Positions 1 through 11,600 of a stretch of DNA of 64,000 bases are shown here, piece by piece; positions within the stretch are counted from its first letter, which is position 1; each line of letters opens with the position of its first letter. The DNA is from Adiantum capillus-veneris (Eukaryota; Streptophyta; Polypodiopsida; Polypodiales; Pteridaceae). The stretch is taken from assembly GCA_014529385.2 (NCBI GenBank), contig CM043963.1, positions 69,017,912-69,081,911 of the forward strand. The letters run 5' to 3'. The position numbers and the translations under genes were made by a program. The notes under the pieces are model-generated. The model searched no databases and was not told the origin of the DNA. It saw nothing but the letters and a program-made list of their open reading frames with translations.

Positions 1-1300
1 GCTTCTTGCTCAACCATGATATACATGAACTGCCAAGCATGAAACAAAAACCATTTGTGGACACTCGCGTGTCAAAACAACTAGCCCAATATGAGTCAGA
101 AAAAACATGTAAGACTGGCGGCAATGATCCCCCCTTGGGATAAAACAAGCCAAGGTGTAAAGTGCCACTAAGGTAGCGGAAAATCCTCTTGACAGCCTGC
201 CAATGCTTAGATCCTGGGCTATGCATGAATCTGCTGACCTGTGAGACTGCAAACTGAATATCCGACCTCGTGTTGCATACATAAATGAGGCAGCCAACAA
301 CAATTTGGTAAAGAGTGACATCAGCACGATCACCAACATCATGTAGAATCAACTTCAAACCTGTTTCCATGGGAGTGGCAATAGGTTTGCAGTCCTCAAG
401 TCCAAACTTACATAGCAATGTCTCTATGTAACTTTTCTGACACAAGGCAATACCAGCGTCGCACTGCTTAAACTGTATACCCAAGTAATGATGCAACAAC
501 CCCAAATCTTTCATCTTGAAAGTAGCATTCAAATCAGCATTAAATTCAAAAATATGTCTCTCATTTGGTCCAGTGATCAGAAAATCATCAACATAAAGAA
601 CCACAACGAGAAGTACATCACCCTCACGCTTTACATACAATTTGCTTTCTGTTGGACTTCTATGAAAGCCTCGTTTAACCAAATGAGTGTCAGCTTTCTC
701 ATACCAAGCACAAGGAGATTGCTTCAACCCATACAAAGCCTTCTTTCATCTGCACACTTTATCCTCTTGTCCTTTTATGACAAAACAACGAGGCTGCGTT
801 ACATAAACTTCCTCAAATATGTCACCATTCAAGAAAGCAGTAACAATGTCTGATTGATGTACATCCCAACCAAAATGAGCTGCCAATGCACATAGAAAAC
901 GCACAGTAGTCATACGACAAGTGGGAGCAAAAGTCTCTTCATAATCAATGCCTTTTTGCTGTGCATAGCCCTTTGCAACAAGTCAAGCCTTATGGTGATC
1001 AATCTCACCATCTGGCGTGCGTTTCAACTTGTAAACCCACTTTGTACCAATGGCCTTTTTGACAGGAGGCAAATCACATAAAGTCCATGTGTCATTTTCG
1101 ATAAGTGCATCATATTCTGACTACATGGCAGCCATCCAATTTTTTGAATTTTGGGCTTGATCAAAAGACAGAGGCTCCTCAACATCATGTAAGCTAGACA
1201 GAGCGAAAGCATAACAATCTGATGCATAAGATGCATGGCGAGAGCCTGAACGAGTATGACTAGACAAAGGTGCATCCAATTTATTGTCACGCACCTAGCA
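1..1300 (-). pseudogene. Ty1/copia reverse transcriptase-RNase H fragment, decayed
   Basis: Read on the minus strand, the segment gives the hallmark copia reverse-transcriptase order: KWVYKLKRTPDGEIDHH, then [37 protein letters not shown], the catalytic VVLYVDDFL, and LGIQFKQ followed by the connection to RNase H (YLSGTLHLGL, then a SDSYWA-like segment near the window edge). This enzyme copies element RNA into DNA. Three in-frame stops break it: 1121-1123, 983-985 (in the usual KARLVAKG motif, a CGA-to-TGA type change) and 746-748 (just before KKALYG). The reading continues past the left edge of the window. Upstream of reverse transcriptase, where integrase should lie, the frame stops abruptly at an LTR of the opposite orientation (1309). 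The family call is from motifs I recognise; the element is certainly dead. Confidence 0.92.
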
Positions 1301-1534
1301 GTCCCTACTCTTAGACTTACACCGCTCTGTTGCTTCATAGGTGCAGGGCATACATGTACGGCTAGTATGTCTCCGAGTTGGCCATCCATACTCTTGGTTG
1401 TACCTGGTTTGATTGCCCGAGTTTTGGACCGGCCGTCCACTTTTGTCCAGGCGTCCATATATATTTCCATATATCATTTTTTTGTTGGGTCATAGGGTTT
1501 TTTATCAGGCCTTGTCCTACCTCCCCTTGGGCAC

Positions 1535-1544
1535 CTATTTATGG
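1535..1544 (+). promoter_or_regulatory. TATA-like element of the LTR promoter
   Basis: CTATTTATGG lies about 115 bp upstream of the CT tract in the LTR. The minus-strand copy has CTATTTATAG at the same place (29121-29130), a better TATA match, so the element here carries one substitution. Inferred from position within the LTR; no transcript evidence. Confidence 0.45.
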
Positions 1545-1653
1545 AGCCAAGGGGGTACCCACTTCCACATCTCACAGAGATCATCTGATTGTGTATGCTC
1601 ATGGTAGTCCTCGAGAGCTGATCGCCCCCTCTTCACCATCTCTGGCTTCTGTG

Positions 1654-1656
<3 letters not shown>

Positions 1657-1714
<58 letters not shown>

Positions 1715-1728
1715 CCCCCCCCCCCCCC
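1657..1728. repeat. CT microsatellite followed by a run of 17 C
   Basis: About 55 bp of uninterrupted CT (1657-1711) runs straight into 17 cytosines (1712-1728). It lies inside the LTR downstream of the TATA-like box, so it would be in the transcribed leader. The sister LTR has CT (read on its sense strand) at the same point but no C run. Confidence 0.97.
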
Positions 1729-1734
1729 TCTTAC

Positions 1735-1806
1735 GCTTTTGCATACGTGCACTCTCACATGGTATCAACAGCTTTTGCATACGTGCACTCTCACATGGTA
1801 TCAACA
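1735..1806 (+). repeat. 36-bp perfect tandem duplication of LTR end plus primer-binding site
   Basis: Positions 1735-1770 and 1771-1806 are identical. Each copy contains the last bases of the LTR (ending CTCTCACA) and the start of the primer-binding site TGGTATCAACA, so the element carries two candidate LTR/PBS junctions 36 bp apart (PBS starts at 1760 and 1796). Confidence 0.95.
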
Positions 1807-2940
1807 GCTTCAGGCTCTACCTATTTCGAGGCGCTACATCACATCATGTTCTTCTCCCAAGGGCTAGATCAACCATCGTGTTTGCAGCAGGAGCCAAATC
1901 TGCCCCAATTTTTTACATTAGCCATGCAAGCGTAGAAACGAGAGCAATTTTTGTCATGAAGGACCTGACCTCAACCTGCATTTTGTTGTAAGAAACACCA
2001 GATCTGCTGATTTCTCTGCTAGCACTACCATTTTTGGACATCTTTGTCGCGGAAAACCCCTCCAGATCCATTTGTGTTTTTGACCTTCATCTCCATTTTT
2101 CGGTTTTCAACCCATTTTCTGCGGATCTATTGTCACTTTGTGTCGTTGACACCTTCCACAAGTTGCTCGGCACCTAGGGTACCCACCAAGTCTTTAGTTT
2201 TTCAGCAAAACAAAAGGTTTTTGGTGCCAAAAAGTGCAACAAAAGTGGGCTGCAAATTGACATGCGTTTCTGCAGCACGAGGTCAGTGCTAAACATCTGA
2301 ACCCCGAATCTCGCCACCACCTACCCGGCTTTGCATCTGCTGAATTGCTAGTGAGTATCCTCTCCGTCTTCATCAAATTTCAGCCAATACCCCTTGTTGT
2401 TTTCTCTATTTTCATCCCATCTCAGGTAGTGATAGTGATTCACCACCCTTCCCTACACCCTTTACACGGTGGAGAGGGGGAATGGGGGAACACGCCTGGC
2501 ACAAACACAAGGGCCTCTCTATAGCTTAGGGTATTCAGAGCACCCCTATCCTCTCAGAAAACACCTTCAAAGAAACACTTTACACTAGCAGACCACCGCC
2601 TGCTCAATCTCTATTGCTCACACACTCCACAAAACACCACATAAGATACACCTACTACCATTGGCTGTCTCCACCCTTACACACGCACACATCCACTCAA
2701 TCTCACTCTCTCACTCAAAACACCATCGGTCCGAGAGGGCACACACTTCCACATGGCCGGCACCGAGGAGAAACATGAAAGCAGGAGAAAGAGAAGGGGG
2801 GAAGGGGGAAACAACAGCACAGGAGGCCACTATGGCTTGATTGCACTTCAAAAAACATATACCCGGGCTTGCACTACAATCACCATGGCCATTTTTGAGC
2901 AAAAGTTACAAAGGGGCTAGCTTGCTATAGAAATCCACTT
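1807..2940. other. no gene recognised
   Basis: This is possibly internal leader of the element whose LTR ends at 1795, but no gag, protease or other domain is readable in any frame. A purine-rich stretch at 2470-2490 (GAGAGGGGGAATGGGGGAA) resembles a polypurine tract, but no LTR start follows it that I can support. Confidence 0.5.
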
Positions 2941-4785
2941 TGCAGGCTTCAAACGGCACTCAAAAAGCTAAGAAAAAAGCCCTTAATTTGATCCAATTTT
3001 GACGTTTATAGGGGGGCTTTCAATTTGGGAATTTACAATTTAATTGGTCCACTTCGCATCATTTTTTGGTATTTTTTGGGAAGGGGGCACCGCCTTGCTC
3101 TATCTCTCTCTTCTTCACTCTTTGCACTTTGGGGGGGGGGGGGGGGGCATTAGCGATGTCGCTATTGCCCTTTATCTTTTTCATTTTTTAACCCCCCTTG
3201 GGGCTAACCTTGAACTGCCTCTGCCTGGCCTCTTTTGGTCCTTGTCCACCTTTGTCCGACTTCTTTTCCTCTCTCCATTTGGCCCCTCTTTGGTTTGCCT
3301 TTAACCTTGCCTTTGTCCGGCCTTGGAGTGGCCTTTTGGCTCTTGCTCTCTCTCCCGTGTTCCCTCACTTCTCTGTGAGACTCCCCTCCTCGATTTGCAA
3401 TAGCGAGGTTGCTTTTGGAGGGGAAGGAACCCCTCGTCTTAAAAATTTGGGCCCAGGGTGCCGCGGGCACGTGCCCTTGGCGGGCTCTGCCATGTCATCA
3501 TCGGCCACCGATCTCCTTTCACCTGCGGGCGCACGCCACCGCGCCGCCTCACCACCGGCCAAAAACTCCGCGTTAACGCCCTGCGTAGCGCTGCCTGCAT
3601 TCACGCCATAGCCTAGAGCTCACGGAGCTCCTATGCCTTCTTGTGTAACAATGGAGGCTCACGGCCTACCATATATAGCGCGTCAACCAGGCCCGCCACT
3701 GCGCATGTGAGGCGATGGATCTGACACGTGGCAGCACAAGGTCTCATGGCCCCCAAAACATTTGAAAAGCCGGAAAAAACCCCCAATAAATTTCAACTTT
3801 AGGCCTCTTTCAATCTGCAGCACATCCTTGCTCACATGCTCAATGAGAAGCCTATCAAACCCTGTGGGAAGAATTTCTTGCCAGCTCCGAACCACCCGGA
3901 CTTCGTCCCCCTTTGGCCTTAGTGTGCCTTCGAACAGTGCGCGCAAAAAACCAAAAAATCATTTGGCACCCCGCTTTCATTTTTTAACTACCGACTTTGA
4001 CTTGCAACAACTCCCTACTCCGAGCTCCGATTCACATGCCGTCATTTCATGCTAACTCCACATGATGCATACTATCACCGAGAATTTTGGCGAGGCTAAA
4101 ACAACACTAGATGGAAAATTTTCCAATGCGAGCAAGTGAGCTCAGACTCGGCCCCCGAAAAATCTTCTAACGGCCATAACTGGCTATCCAGAGCTCCGAT
4201 TCGCAATCCGAAAAGATAGGCATTCTCCGTAACTCGAGCACTACACATGTATACACTAACATCAGCTCGGGCCACCTGTCCCCAGCTGCCCTGTCCCTCG
4301 GGAATCTGCTACACTTTCCAACTTTAAACTTCAGTATCTTGCACACCGGGGCTTCGTTTAACGAGCCATCTGGACTAGCTTCTAGAGCACACTGAACACT
4401 ACATTTTAGGACACTGACTTGGCATTTTGAACACCTTCATCTGACATTCCATCTGGACCATCCCGTAGCACTTTTGGCCTAAAAAGCCGCTTTAAGCATA
4501 TATTCCCGCTATCCTTTGGGTGCCAAGGGCCTTGGCACCTACCCTAGCCTTGTGCACTGCACTCAACTGCCACCTTTGCCTGGCATATACCACCTCTTAG
4601 CTTCGACCAACTTTGGCTGCACCATCATTGCCGAGCCCCCTCGTCGAATATTTATGTTCGACCAAAAGCATATGTACAAAACTTTGAAACTGGCACACCA
4701 AACTGATGTTAAAAAAAACTTGCAAAACCATAACTGTATGTATAGGCTATGTACAAAAGCTTGATCTTCTTTCTTTCACACACCG
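2941..4785 (-). mobile_element. candidate long LTR of the neighbouring gypsy element
   Basis: Inference only. On the minus strand, the integrase at 4792-6200 ends in a purine-rich stretch (AAGGGGGGTGGG, 4804-4815), as expected for a polypurine tract before a 3' LTR, and the following sequence begins TGTGTGAAAG near 4783. A minus-strand TATATATGG lies near 3670, in a GC-richer part of the segment, which would suit an LTR promoter. No coding domain is readable. The lower boundary is not determined because no second LTR copy lies in the window; a 17-bp G run sits at 3131-3147. Confidence 0.3.
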
Positions 4786-4791
4786 CATGCT

Positions 4792-6200
4792 TTAGGTGGG
4801 TTGCCCACCCCCCTTGACTATAATTTGCTGCACTTCAGGCACTAGATCCCTCTCGAAATACAGTTTAAACTGCACACCATTTACCTTGTTCCTAAGAAGC
4901 TCTCCATTTGCTCTTATCAGCTGATAGGTCCCATTCGAAAAGGCCTTTTTGACCTTATATGGACCTGTCCACTTCTTCTTGAACTTCTTTTGGAATGTAA
5001 AATCCAGGTAGCTTTTGTACTTCATGAGCAGGTCTCCTTCCTCTATCTTCTTGTCTGGCAGGTTCTGATTGAACTTGGCAACCCGCTTCTCCCTCTGCTT
5101 CACGTAGTAGTCTGCCACTGCCTCTCTGTACATCTGCAAAGCCTCTAAATTGGATATCCGATCCTGTAGAACCCCTTGTTGAGTGGCATTGACACGCCAC
5201 ATACCCTTCAAAGCACCTAACTGTGCATGCACTGGCAACACAGCCTCCTTACCATAGACAAGCTTGAATGGGGTGAAGTTTGTAGCCACTTTATAGGACG
5301 TTGGATACGCCCACATACATTTCTCTAGATTTGCTTCCCACTCAGTTTCCTGTTTGTACACATACTTTGTTAACATCTTGAAAATTTGCCCATTAGCACT
5401 CTCGACTAGACCATTACATTGGGGGTGATAGGGTGAGGAAAATGGATGCTAAATCTTTAACCTTTCCACTAATGCACTCATGAGCTTGCTTCTAAACCCC
5501 TGACCCCTATCAGAAACTAATACCCATGGAACACCAAAACGGTAACAGATATTATCAAACACAAATTGAGCCGCCACATTAGCATTTACTTCTTTCACTG
5601 CTTTGGCCTCGACCCATCTTGTAAGGTAGTCAATGGCTACCACCACGTACTTATTACCATTAGTAGACTTTGGGAGAGGGCCTATGGCATCCAGACCCCA
5701 CTTCTCGAAAGCACTTTGTGTGATGATGGCGCCTTGTGACTCCGCTACCAGTCGTCTTTCACCTATAGTTTGACACTCGTGGCACGTCTTGCACCAGTAA
5801 TATACGTTGTTCACCAGGGAAGGCCACCAAAAGCCTGCTCTAAGCACTCGAAATAGAACTTGATCTTTGCCTGATGCTCGCTCTCTTCGTGGCATTGCTC
5901 CAACACCATCCCTATCTCCTCTTTGTACAAGACCCTTCTAAGCACTCCGTCACGCCCATAGTTCATGAGATCCTCACCTACCAATGTGAATTTGCGGGCC
6001 TTTTGCACCACTCATCTCTTTTGCAGCTTGGACAGACCTTCTGAACACTGCCTCGTACCCAAACAACCTTCAATCTCCTTAAGAGTTTCTCTACCTGCAT
6101 AAGTGGCTGGGGCCACGTATAGACCTGCAATATGCACCTGTACTTTGCTAATTGCTAAGCTGATCCGCCTCTTGATTCACCGGGGAGACTAATCCTTGGG
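4792..6200 (-). pseudogene. Ty3/gypsy RNase H end and integrase, frameshifted
   Basis: On the minus strand the segment starts with the tail of RNase H (NQEADQLS near 6150-6180). It continues with the integrase zinc-binding region (QCHEE, then WCKTCHEC), the catalytic core (WGLDAIGPLPKS, TRWVEAKAV, VSDRGQGF, and HPQCNGLVES with the catalytic Glu) and the C-terminal GPY-type domain (KKWTGPYKV). The protein ends at 4792. The two catalytic Asp and the Glu are still readable. Breaks: a frameshift between the zinc-finger half (5811-6011) and the core (5449-5895), and an in-frame TAG at 5449-5451. The enzyme would insert element cDNA into the genome. No chromodomain is seen after GPY. Reverse transcriptase is absent; the CACTA element begins 0.3 kb farther on. 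Confidence 0.9.
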
Positions 6201-6463
6201 TGGTGAGTGACTCAGTGTACGAAAAAATTCATTCCAAAGCTTTTGACACCCATTGTGCTTACACATAGACATTGAAGCAGCTAGAGGTAGGTTTAGTGCT
6301 TCGTAGTAGAGACTGGAGTCGGAGACTAGCCAATGCTACTCCTTATGAGCAAAGAAAGTTGTGAGTGAAGTACAATATAGTATTTCATTCTTTGATGTTC
6401 CCATGCTTGGAAAGGACTGTTCCACCACACACTTTGTTGTTGTTTTTGTAGTGTTAAATTCAT
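6201..6463. other. short spacer, no gene recognised
   Basis: Sequence between the gypsy remnant and the CACTA insertion. It carries no recognisable domain and is the left flank of the CACTA target site, whose right flank resumes at 14159. Confidence 0.5.
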
Positions 6464-6466
6464 TAT

Positions 6467-6478
6467 CACTACAAGAGG
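6467..6478. repeat. CACTA terminal inverted repeat, left
   Basis: CACTACAAGAGG, a perfect 12-bp inverted match to 14144-14155. The match stops at 12 bp, after which the subterminal repeats take over. Confidence 0.97.
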
Positions 6479-6489
6479 TTGTGTGCTCT

Positions 6490-6668
6490 TGTGACGCTGT
6501 TAGCGACGGAAATACACTGGGTTTTTACAGCCCCCGGCGTCGCTAAAACCGTCGCTAATAGCGTCGCTACGAGAGCGTCGCTATAGGCATTGCTATATAG
6601 AGACGCTCATAGCGACGTTTACACAGAAGTCTATAGCGACGCTCCAGAGCCATAAATAGCGACGCACG
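6490..6668. promoter_or_regulatory. left subterminal repeat cluster (transposase-binding region)
   Basis: About eight copies of GCGTCGCTA or its complement TAGCGACGC in direct and inverted orientation, for example at 6537-6600 and 6609-6664. In En/Spm elements such subterminal repeats are bound by TNPA and are needed in cis for excision. Assigning this function here rests on family knowledge plus position. Confidence 0.85.
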
Positions 6669-7045
6669 AGAGAATTTTTTTTTGGTGACAGGGCATTGAA
6701 TGCCCTGCCACCCATCAACCATATTGTACTTGATTCACTTTTTAAAAAAAGTGCAAGGGTAGATAATAGCCCCAAAATAGTCACCCACAAGATGCATTGT
6801 TTGCAAAATTGACTAGCGTAAAATTGACAATTGTACACATCATAGGCAAAATGAATTGATTGGCAAATGTAATAATGACAATTGTACAACATCATAGGCA
6901 TAAAGAATTGATTGGCAAAATGAACTGCAGTGACAAATGTAATAATATACATGGTTCAAAAAGACGTATAAAATCCGTCTCATGATACATAAGCTATGAG
7001 AAACCCTAAACTAATGCTATCTAACTACGGCTAAACTGACGTCGT

Positions 7046-8351
7046 TTAGTCAGACGTCTCATCGTGTCCAAGCGGCGTATCTGTCGGATTCTGCAAAAAA
7101 AGACAATAAGACAGTTTTCAGTAAGTATAAACATATAACGACATTTATAAAACAATACAAAAAATAGAAAAGAGTAAACCCTAATACTAACCATGCGCGA
7201 GAACTGAGAATGTCCATCAGGGCGTTTAAGCCCTTCCTGCCTGCGTACTCGCGCTCGTACGGTGTGGGATCACGTCCTGTCATCGACCACTGTCAAAACA
7301 TACAAAGATTTCATTATGTTAGAATTAAAAAACTCATAAACCCTAAACTATCGAACATAAAGAGCAATGCGAAAACACTTACAAAATCGGCCTCAAATGA
7401 TGCCCATCCACCGCTCCCCAAGTGGTGCGAGCTCCCTGCCTCTACTCGCGCTCTGGCTGCATCCTTTTGTTTCTTCCACTTGTCGGGATTCTCGCACGCT
7501 GCTTTCTTCGCATTCTTCCAATCTTCTTTGGCCAGCCAATCTGGCCTGTTCCACCCATGCTTGATTGCTTTTTGCACTTCGGAACGCTTGTGTTTGCAGT
7601 ATTCACGCATTCGAATCTTCATCAGGTCTTCATTGAAGCGCGGATTCGGTGTTGGAATGGGAAACTCATCATGAAGTATGCTGATGACTCTGTTTTTTAA
7701 ATCACTTGGTACTTCACTCCATTTGTTTAGTATGTAGTGTCTAAACAGCTGAGAGCAAAGACCACGCATGCGCGAGATCACCTTCTTGCCGTCATCATCC
7801 ATGATGATGCCGCCGCTGAAGTCGATGGAGTAAGGCAAGCCCTCTGGCCGGTGACGCGTGAACCTGGGTGTCTCGGCAGGGGTCTCTAGCGGCGTGTCGA
7901 TGGGGGTACGGACGTCAGGTGTCTCCACTGGCGTCTGGGCCCCGAAGCGAGGAGTGTCGAGTGGGGTGGCTCCTGGCGGAGTAGGTAGAGGTGTGTAGCT
8001 GCTAGGAACAGTCAACCGCGCAAAACATGACGTAGATGGCGATGCTGTGGCTGGTGTGGGGGTGGGCAAAGAAGGGGAGGGTAAAGAGCCTCGTCGAACA
8101 CGAGGCGGTGTGGAGGCATCGGCGGCGGAATCCCCACAACAACCGCCACCGCCACCACTAGAGCGCCGGTGTCTAGACGAGTGTGAAGATCGTCTCGTCG
8201 ACGCCGAAGCTTTGGAGCGCGCCGAATGCTCCGAAAGAGGGGGAGATGCGGATGGAGTAGGAACGCGCGATGATGCGCCAGAGCGATGACGCTCCACGTA
8301 CCACTGTCTCTGCTGCGGTGACAAAGAAGAAAGAAACTCCTCATCATCCAT
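7046..8351 (-). CDS. TNPA-like plant transposase (Ptta/En/Spm family)
   Basis: The best start is the ATG at 8351 (MDDEEFLSSLSPQQRQW), directly downstream of a splice-acceptor-like GCAG. Exon one (7383-8351, 323 codons) has a Ser/Pro/Thr-rich first half of about 170 residues with repeated TP-rich units. The conserved Ptta/En/Spm region follows (SRMRGLCSQLFRHYILNKW, then HGWNRPDWLAKEDWKN, then WKKQKDAARAR and GSGGWASFEADF). A GTAAGT donor and a GACAG acceptor join it in phase to exon two (7192-7289; WSMTGRDPTPYEREYAGRKG). Splicing to a third exon at 7090 would create a TGA across the junction, so the protein probably ends there (about 355 residues) unless the true C-terminus (NPTDTPLGHDETSD, 7046-7090) is reached by another splice. 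TNPA-type proteins bind the subterminal repeats. No internal stop: the best preserved gene of the element. Confidence 0.82.
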
Positions 8352-8623
8352 ACCTGCATTAAACACACGAATATTTAAACTTAATATTGAATGAATATAG
8401 TAGACAATGACGCAAAGACCATTAAATACAATGATGTAATGACGCATATAAATACAATGACGCAATGAATTGAGTGATAGAAGAGGCAAGTCGAAAACTT
8501 TGAATTTTCAATCAAAAGATGTGAGCGCGAGTAGAAAAGAGCGTTATACACCATGGAAGGTACTTAGAGAGCCAGAGCTTTTACAACACGGAGCAAAATT
8601 GTTCAAATACAATATTTGTGGCT

Positions 8624-11600
8624 TTAAGAGATCTCTCTCTCATCCTCGCATAACTCAGCATAACTTCCTATATCTATATAGAGCTCTCTGTTTAAACACA
8701 TATCCTCTGTTTCATTTTGTAGCTCCTTTGCATGCACCCCATATAGAGTAGTAGCATCTTGATGCTCGTCTGGCACCACCGCAGCGGCTTGTGATTGAGC
8801 ATCTTCTCTGATCTCCTCCATTGATGCCATTGTGATTGGCACATGGTAGCCTTCATACGTCCTTACACTACGAGGGGCTACCTCTATGAAGTACCACCAG
8901 TTTGATGTAGACTTTGTAGGATGAAATATTACCACCAGTTTGATGTAGACTTTGTAGGATGAAATATTACCTGTCCGTTCCACCCTAAAATATCGACCTT
9001 TACATCATGCTGCTCTGTATGACTTATACTACAACGAACAAAGATTATGAGTGGCCGTTCAAATGTTTAGAAATAAAGTCACTAGCTAGTCGTACATTGC
9101 AAACTTACCTTGGTCGCGCAACCCCGAGAGTACTCCCACTCTTCCTAAGTCACTTCGTCACCGCATTGTTGTGCGCTTTTCAATTGGTTGTGCAACCATC
9201 TTAAGCTCATGAATGTTGGTAGGCTCTTCAGAACCGTCCGATAGTGCATCGGTGGTTGTCTTCCCCGTCTCCACTCGATTCGTGCCCTTTGTCGCTCTTG
9301 CTTTGCATCCTCATATTGTGAAATCCACTTTTGCATCACTGGATTGTGAAGCATGCAAAATTGGTTGATTTTAGGCTCTAGATCTTTCGTCATCTTCTTC
9401 TCAACATCGAGATTGCACATGACAATCCCAGATATGCGCTAATCATCTATGGTTCGCTATAGCGTGTCCGGGCTTTATCAAATTCGTCTAGCCACTCTCC
9501 AATGTACACTAGGGACTCTGATACCAACATACGTTCTACCATGCTACCCTCCGGACGTGCCTTTTGACGCACATATTCCTTAAGCGTTTTCATGAAACGT
9601 TCTAAGAAGAACATCCATCTGGAATGAACTGTGCCAGCTATTTCCACCTCATCAACTATGTGAACAAGAAGATGCACCTGAATGGTTAGCATGGTAGTAG
9701 GAAAATGTTTCTCAAACATGCACACAAGCTCCGCAGCATTTAGTTTGGCGAATGGTATGGAGTCTACGTTGATGTCCTTTTGTGAGATCCATTGCACCAG
9801 CTTTGCAAGTTTGTAGATTGTGTTACGGATGTCAAGAGACAAACATCCCTCAATGGCAACCGGTAAAATAAACTGTAAAGTATGTGCAGCAATGATATTA
9901 AAGTCCACATTTTATGCAATGATATTAAAGTCCACTATGAACGTACCTAACACATTTTATGCCAATCGTGTGACTTGGAACAGGTAAGCTTTCCTTCTTT
10001 AGTAAAACACGCTCGGAGCGAGTGCATTACGCCAGTGGGGGTCCGCAAAGATTGAATGGTCTCTTTTACTTTGCGTTCTTGGGCTCCTGTGAAAATCCAT
10101 GGTGCTTTAGGGAGTTTTATCGATCCATCAGACGCTGTTTGCGGCCACTATTGCTCCATACGATCCACATTTCTAAGGTCAACTCTGGCTCCCAAAGTAT
10201 CTTTCTTGCCGGTCAGATGGTCCCATAGTAGATTACCCACATTCTTGAATATGTGCATTGGATCGAGCAAGTGATTGATCATGAGTCGGGGCCAGTATGG
10301 TAACTCGTACCATAGAGATAGTCTCTTCATCCCTGGAGGCAATCGGTCATTGCACATCTCCTTCTGCTCTAACCATGCTTGTGCAGACATCCTTGGTGGC
10401 TCTCTTCCTAAAAAGCCGTCGCGTAACACATGATTCTCTGGAACATACGCTTGATGACCTTCGTAGATTTGCTTCTTCAGTGAGGGCGCCCTACGTGCAT
10501 TCAGTCTAGGTCCACATGTGACACATGATCTGTATCCGCTTGTTTGAAGCCCTGCATGTATACACATGATAATAGATCAACTATGGGAAAAAACAAGATT
10601 TACAGTGTCTGAGTGAGGAGTGTCAATAGATCACCTGAGCATTCTGTTAGCCCGGGATAGTCATGCATGGTCCACATTAGAATGCCTCTGATCAAAGCAT
10701 TCCGTCGTCTTGTGTGTTGGCTCATATCCACCACCTCTATGCCAATCCACAATTGTTGTAGCTCTTCCAATAGTGGACGAAGATACACATCCATATTCTC
10801 CACTTTATATCGCCCTGGCACAATCAAGCTTAGCCATAGGTGCCCCTTCTTCGTAGTCAACCACGGGGGAATGTTTTAGTTGACGATGACAACGGGCCAT
10901 ACACTGTAAGATGTTGATCTTTGACCAAATGGATTTAGGCCATCCATAGCCAGGCCTAAGCGCAAATTTCGAGCTTCCCTAGCAAAATCCGACCATGTTC
11001 TATCTATATGTTTCCAGGCTACGCAATCTGCAGGAATTTGTAGCACACCATCCGAAGATTTATTCTCCTCATGCCATGATGCTAGGGCGGCCATGGACTT
11101 ACATTCGAAGAAATGCTTGATGCGAGGAAGCAGAGGAAAATGTCGCAAAACCTTTTGTGGAATTTTTGTCCCGTGGAGATCTACTCGATATCTTTCGGAA
11201 TCACATTTCGGACACTTCTCCATGTCTATGTATTCCCCTCTGAAAAGAATGCAGTCATTAGGACAAGCGTGGATAGAATTGTAATCCATCCCCAAGTTTC
11301 ACAAAATCTTTCTTGCTTCATCTCGGGAATCTGGCATCACATTGTCAGCTGGTAGTATGTGCTCTTTAAGCAATCTACACAACATGAAAATACGATACAG
11401 TCGTGTAAAAATCTATCAGATCATTATACATTTAGAGTTTTATTAAAGTAAACTAATTGTAATAGATCACCTGAAAAGCGCTGTGACTCTAGTGTCACTC
11501 CATCCAAACTTTTCCTGCATGTTGAGAAGAACCAGGAGTGCTTTCAATCTAGACATACGTGCTCCATTATACAATGGCGTATCGGCTTTACTTTTCATAT

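Larger units (their letters stand above)
1309..1795 (+). mobile_element. LTR of a CT-rich retrotransposon (5' LTR with primer-binding site)
   Basis: This segment matches, end to end, the sequence at 28876-29354 on the minus strand. That copy starts TGTTAGACTTACACC and ends CTCTCACA; here the start reads TCTTAGACTTACACC and the end is identical. Directly after the end lies TGGTATCAACAGC, very close to the copia-type primer-binding site complementary to initiator tRNA-Met, so this is a 5' LTR in plus orientation. A TATA-like CTATTTATGG lies at 1535-1544, followed by a long CT tract. It abuts a copia reverse transcriptase of opposite orientation, which suggests a nested insertion. I found no matching 3' LTR on the plus strand in this window. 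Confidence 0.8.

Noticed and set aside
3044-3611. Open frames on both strands around 3.0-3.6 kb
   Set aside because: GC-rich but without domains; they overlap each other and lie in the presumed LTR of a gypsy element.
8047-8368. Plus- and minus-strand frames overlapping the TNPA N-terminal region
   Set aside because: Shadows of the Ser/Pro-rich, GC-rich first exon of TNPA.
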